Positions 62,236-64,000 of a stretch of DNA of 64,000 nucleotides are shown here, piece after piece; the first letter of the stretch is position 1, and every line of letters starts with the position of its first letter. Below the pieces are notes generated by a model that saw nothing but the letters and a program-made list of their open reading frames with translations, ran no database searches and had not been told where the DNA came from. This stretch comes from Solwaraspora sp. WMMA2056 (GTDB lineage: Bacteria > Actinomycetota > Actinomycetes > Mycobacteriales > Micromonosporaceae). The stretch covers positions 3,844,001 through 3,908,000 of the forward strand of contig NZ_CP128360.1 of NCBI RefSeq assembly GCF_030345095.1. The letters are read 5' to 3'. The translations under genes were made by a program, and so were the position numbers.

Positions 62236-63810
62236 TCAGGGGAGGCGGGGGCCGGCGTCGCGCTGGGCCAGCAACCAGGCTTCCACCTCGTCGGCCTGCC
62301 GCGGCAGCCCGGCGGACAGGTTCACCGCACCGGCGGCGGTGACCAACACGTCGTCCTCGATCCGGATCCCCATGCCGCGCAGCTCCTCGGGCACCAGATC
62401 GTCCTCCGGCTGGAAGTACAGGCCCGGCTCGACGGTCAACACGTACCCCTCGCCGAGCTCGCCGTCACGGTAGCGCTCCTTGCGGGCCCGGGAACAGTCG
62501 TGTACGTCGATCCCCAACATGTGCCCGAAGCCGTGCAGCGTCCACCGACGGTAGACGGTCGACTCCTTGTCCATCGCCTCGTCCACGCTCACCGGCAGCA
62601 CGCCCAGCTCCGCCAGACCCTCGGCGAGCACCCGCATGCAGGTCTGGTGCACGTCGCTGAACTTCACCCCCGGCTTGATGAAGTCCATCCCGGCCTGCTG
62701 GGAGGCGTACACGATGTCGTAGACCTGCCGCTGCAGCGCGGTGAACCGCCCCGACACCGGCACCGTCCGGGTCACGTCGGCGGTGTAGAGGTGCTCGCCC
62801 TCGACGCCCATGTCCATCAGCAGCAGTTCACCCGGCCGGGTGACGCCGTCGTTGCGGACCCAGTGCAGGATCGTCGCGTGCGCGCCGGCGCCGACGATCG
62901 AGCCGTACCCGACGTCGTTGCCGTCGTGCCGGGCCCGCAGCGCGAAGATTCCCTCCAGCAGCCGTTCGGCGACCGGCCGGTCGGCCGGCAGCCCCCTGGC
63001 CACGTCCTCGAAGCCGCGTACGGTGGCGTCGATCGCCGCCTGCAGTTGGGCGATCTCCCATTCGTCCTTGACCAGCTTCAACTCCGAGATCACCGTCGCC
63101 AGCTCGCGGTCGCGGGCCCCGGCGTCGTCACTGCTGTCGTACGGCAGCACCGCCGCGTCCACCCGCGCGTCGAAGCCGCGCAGCACCCGGGTACGGCCCG
63201 GGGCGCAGCCGGCCAGCGCCGCCGGCAGCTCACTCAGCGGAGCCGTCGTCAGCCCCAGTTCGGTCGACTTCTCCGCCAGGGTGCGGCGCCGACCCACCCA
63301 CAGTTCACCGTCGCGGCTGCGGAAGAACTCGTCGGTCTCCCGCGACGAACGCTGCCGGGTGTAGAGCACCGCGTCGTGACCGCCCCCGGTCGGGTGCAGC
63401 ACCAGCACACTGTCCGGATCGTGGTCGCCGGTCAGGTACACGAAGTCGCTGCCCGGGCGGAACGGGTAGTCGGTGTCGTTGGCCCGGACCTTCTCCACCC
63501 CGGTCGGCACGACCACGGTCTCACCGGTGAACGCCGCCGACAGCGCCGCGCGGCGACGGGCATGGTGGGTGATCTCGGCGCGGGGCGTCAGCGACAACGC
63601 GTCGTCGCGCCAGCCGGTCCGCATGAACTGCAGCAGCTTCTCGGGAAAGTCCGGGTCGTGCGATTCGGTACGGGGCTGTTCGGCGATCACCTCGGCGGCC
63701 ATCTCGGTCGGCGTACCCTCGACCGGGCCCATCACCGCGTCGGCGGCCGGGGTCGCCGCCGGGTCCTCGGCCGGGGTCGCCGTCGGGTCGGCGGTCTGGT
63801 CCTGTGTCAT
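62236..63810 (-). CDS. pepP: Xaa-Pro aminopeptidase
   Basis: A 524-residue metallopeptidase of family M24B, cutting N-terminal residues linked to proline. The metal-ligand segments are LLMDMGVEGEHLYTADVTRTVPVSG (two Asp), TLHGFGHMLGIDVHD (His), TVEPGLYF (Glu) and GIRIEDDVLVT (Glu). The N-terminal domain has DPDFPEKLLQFMRTGWRDDA and RSSRETDEFFRSRDGELWVG, typical of AMP_N. The first 45 residues form an Ala/Thr/Pro-rich extension. The ATG at 63810 has GGAGGAG directly upstream; the longer frame is not supported. Confidence 0.95.
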   Translation of the reverse strand: MTQDQTADPTATPAEDPAATPAADAVMGPVEGTPTEMAAEVIAEQPRTESHDPDFPEKLLQFMRTGWRDDALSLTPRAEITHHARRRAALSAAFTGETVVVPTGVEKVRANDTDYPFRPGSDFVYLTGDHDPDSVLVLHPTGGGHDAVLYTRQRSSRETDEFFRSRDGELWVGRRRTLAEKSTELGLTTAPLSELPAALAGCAPGRTRVLRGFDARVDAAVLPYDSSDDAGARDRELATVISELKLVKDEWEIAQLQAAIDATVRGFEDVARGLPADRPVAERLLEGIFALRARHDGNDVGYGSIVGAGAHATILHWVRNDGVTRPGELLLMDMGVEGEHLYTADVTRTVPVSGRFTALQRQVYDIVYASQQAGMDFIKPGVKFSDVHQTCMRVLAEGLAELGVLPVSVDEAMDKESTVYRRWTLHGFGHMLGIDVHDCSRARKERYRDGELGEGYVLTVEPGLYFQPEDDLVPEELRGMGIRIEDDVLVTAAGAVNLSAGLPRQADEVEAWLLAQRDAGPRLP

Positions 63811-63877
63811 CTGACTCCTCCCACGGTTGGGCGTACTCGACGGTACCGCGTGAGCGTCGCGTGGAAAGATGTCTGCC

Positions 63878-64000
63878 ATGTGCGGACTCCTGGCCTTTTT
63901 CAGCGCCCGCGGTGACGCCGGCGCGCACCGCGACGCGATCGCCCACGCGTTGGAATGCCTGCACCACCGTGGCCCGGACGAGACCGGGGTCGAAGTGATC
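63878..64000 (+). CDS. asnB: Glutamine-hydrolysing asparagine synthetase, 3' end outside the window
   Basis: The first 41 codons, MCGLLAFFSARGD and then HALECLHHRGPDETGVEVI, match the N-terminal Ntn amidotransferase of asparagine synthetase: Cys2 as nucleophile after Met removal, and the HRGPD segment. Related class II amidotransferases share this start, so the synthetase assignment rests on spacing and the HHRGPDE pattern. It is divergent from pepP by 67 bp, with GGAAAGATG about 8 bases upstream. Confidence 0.8.
   Translation, partial: MCGLLAFFSARGDAGAHRDAIAHALECLHHRGPDETGVEVI

Overview
The window looks like a chromosomal segment of a high-GC filamentous actinomycete. Micromonosporaceae (a Micromonospora-like genus) is the most likely home, judged from codon bias, frequent GTG starts, ATGA/GTGA stop-start overlaps, XRE-DUF5753/DUF397 pairs, many secreted hydrolases, and the housekeeping order tkt-tal-pgi-zwf-opcA-pgl / ctaB / ctaA / sufR-B-D-Rieske-C-S-U-T. 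The genus is inference. I saw no rRNA, tRNA, CRISPR array or prophage.

Layout. 1-10.2 kb is accessory: a cut-off sulfotransferase, an XRE/DUF397 pair, an ABC-2-type transporter locus whose ATPase gene is split by a complete IS701-like element (4869-6353, with 22-bp inverted ends and a 4-bp target duplication), two antibiotic-kinase-like genes, a lone HicB-like protein, a NUDIX hydrolase and an alpha/beta hydrolase. 10.3-14.6 kb carries a secreted GH64 beta-1,3-glucanase with a LacI-type operator and two convergent family-2 glycosyltransferases. 14.6-23 kb is a pentose-phosphate operon on the minus strand. 23-28 kb holds haem O and haem A synthases around an APC permease. 28.1-35 kb is the complete SUF iron-sulfur assembly operon, ended by a 24-bp perfect hairpin. 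35-41 kb has a secreted penicillin-acylase-like enzyme with a discoidin tail, a secreted endonuclease/exonuclease/phosphatase-jacalin protein, an MgtE-N-like protein and a membrane-anchored gene broken by a frameshift.

41.3-52 kb: an ABC-F gene preceded by what looks like a ribosome-sensing attenuator (minimal leader ORF plus intrinsic terminator), a small HTH protein, an enoyl-CoA hydratase-like enzyme, an ABC exporter, a zinc-ribbon protein, a uracil-DNA glycosylase-family enzyme and an SDR that lacks the usual catalytic Tyr and Lys. Next is a tightly overlapping cassette of a TIGR04222-type membrane protein with a Gly/Cys tail ending CGGCGG, a DUF692 (MNIO) metallo-oxidase and a small partner. 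I regard this cassette as the best candidate for a poorly described system: a membrane-anchored substrate whose terminal cysteines could be modified. An AcnR-type TetR regulator and aconitase follow; they share a conserved CCGTACGT-type sequence in their promoters.

55-64 kb: an NTF2-fold protein, a membrane-anchored CBM2 protein, an 1832-residue secreted amylopullulanase with a MalR-like operator over its promoter, a long palindromic element, a Xaa-Pro aminopeptidase and the start of asnB at the right edge.
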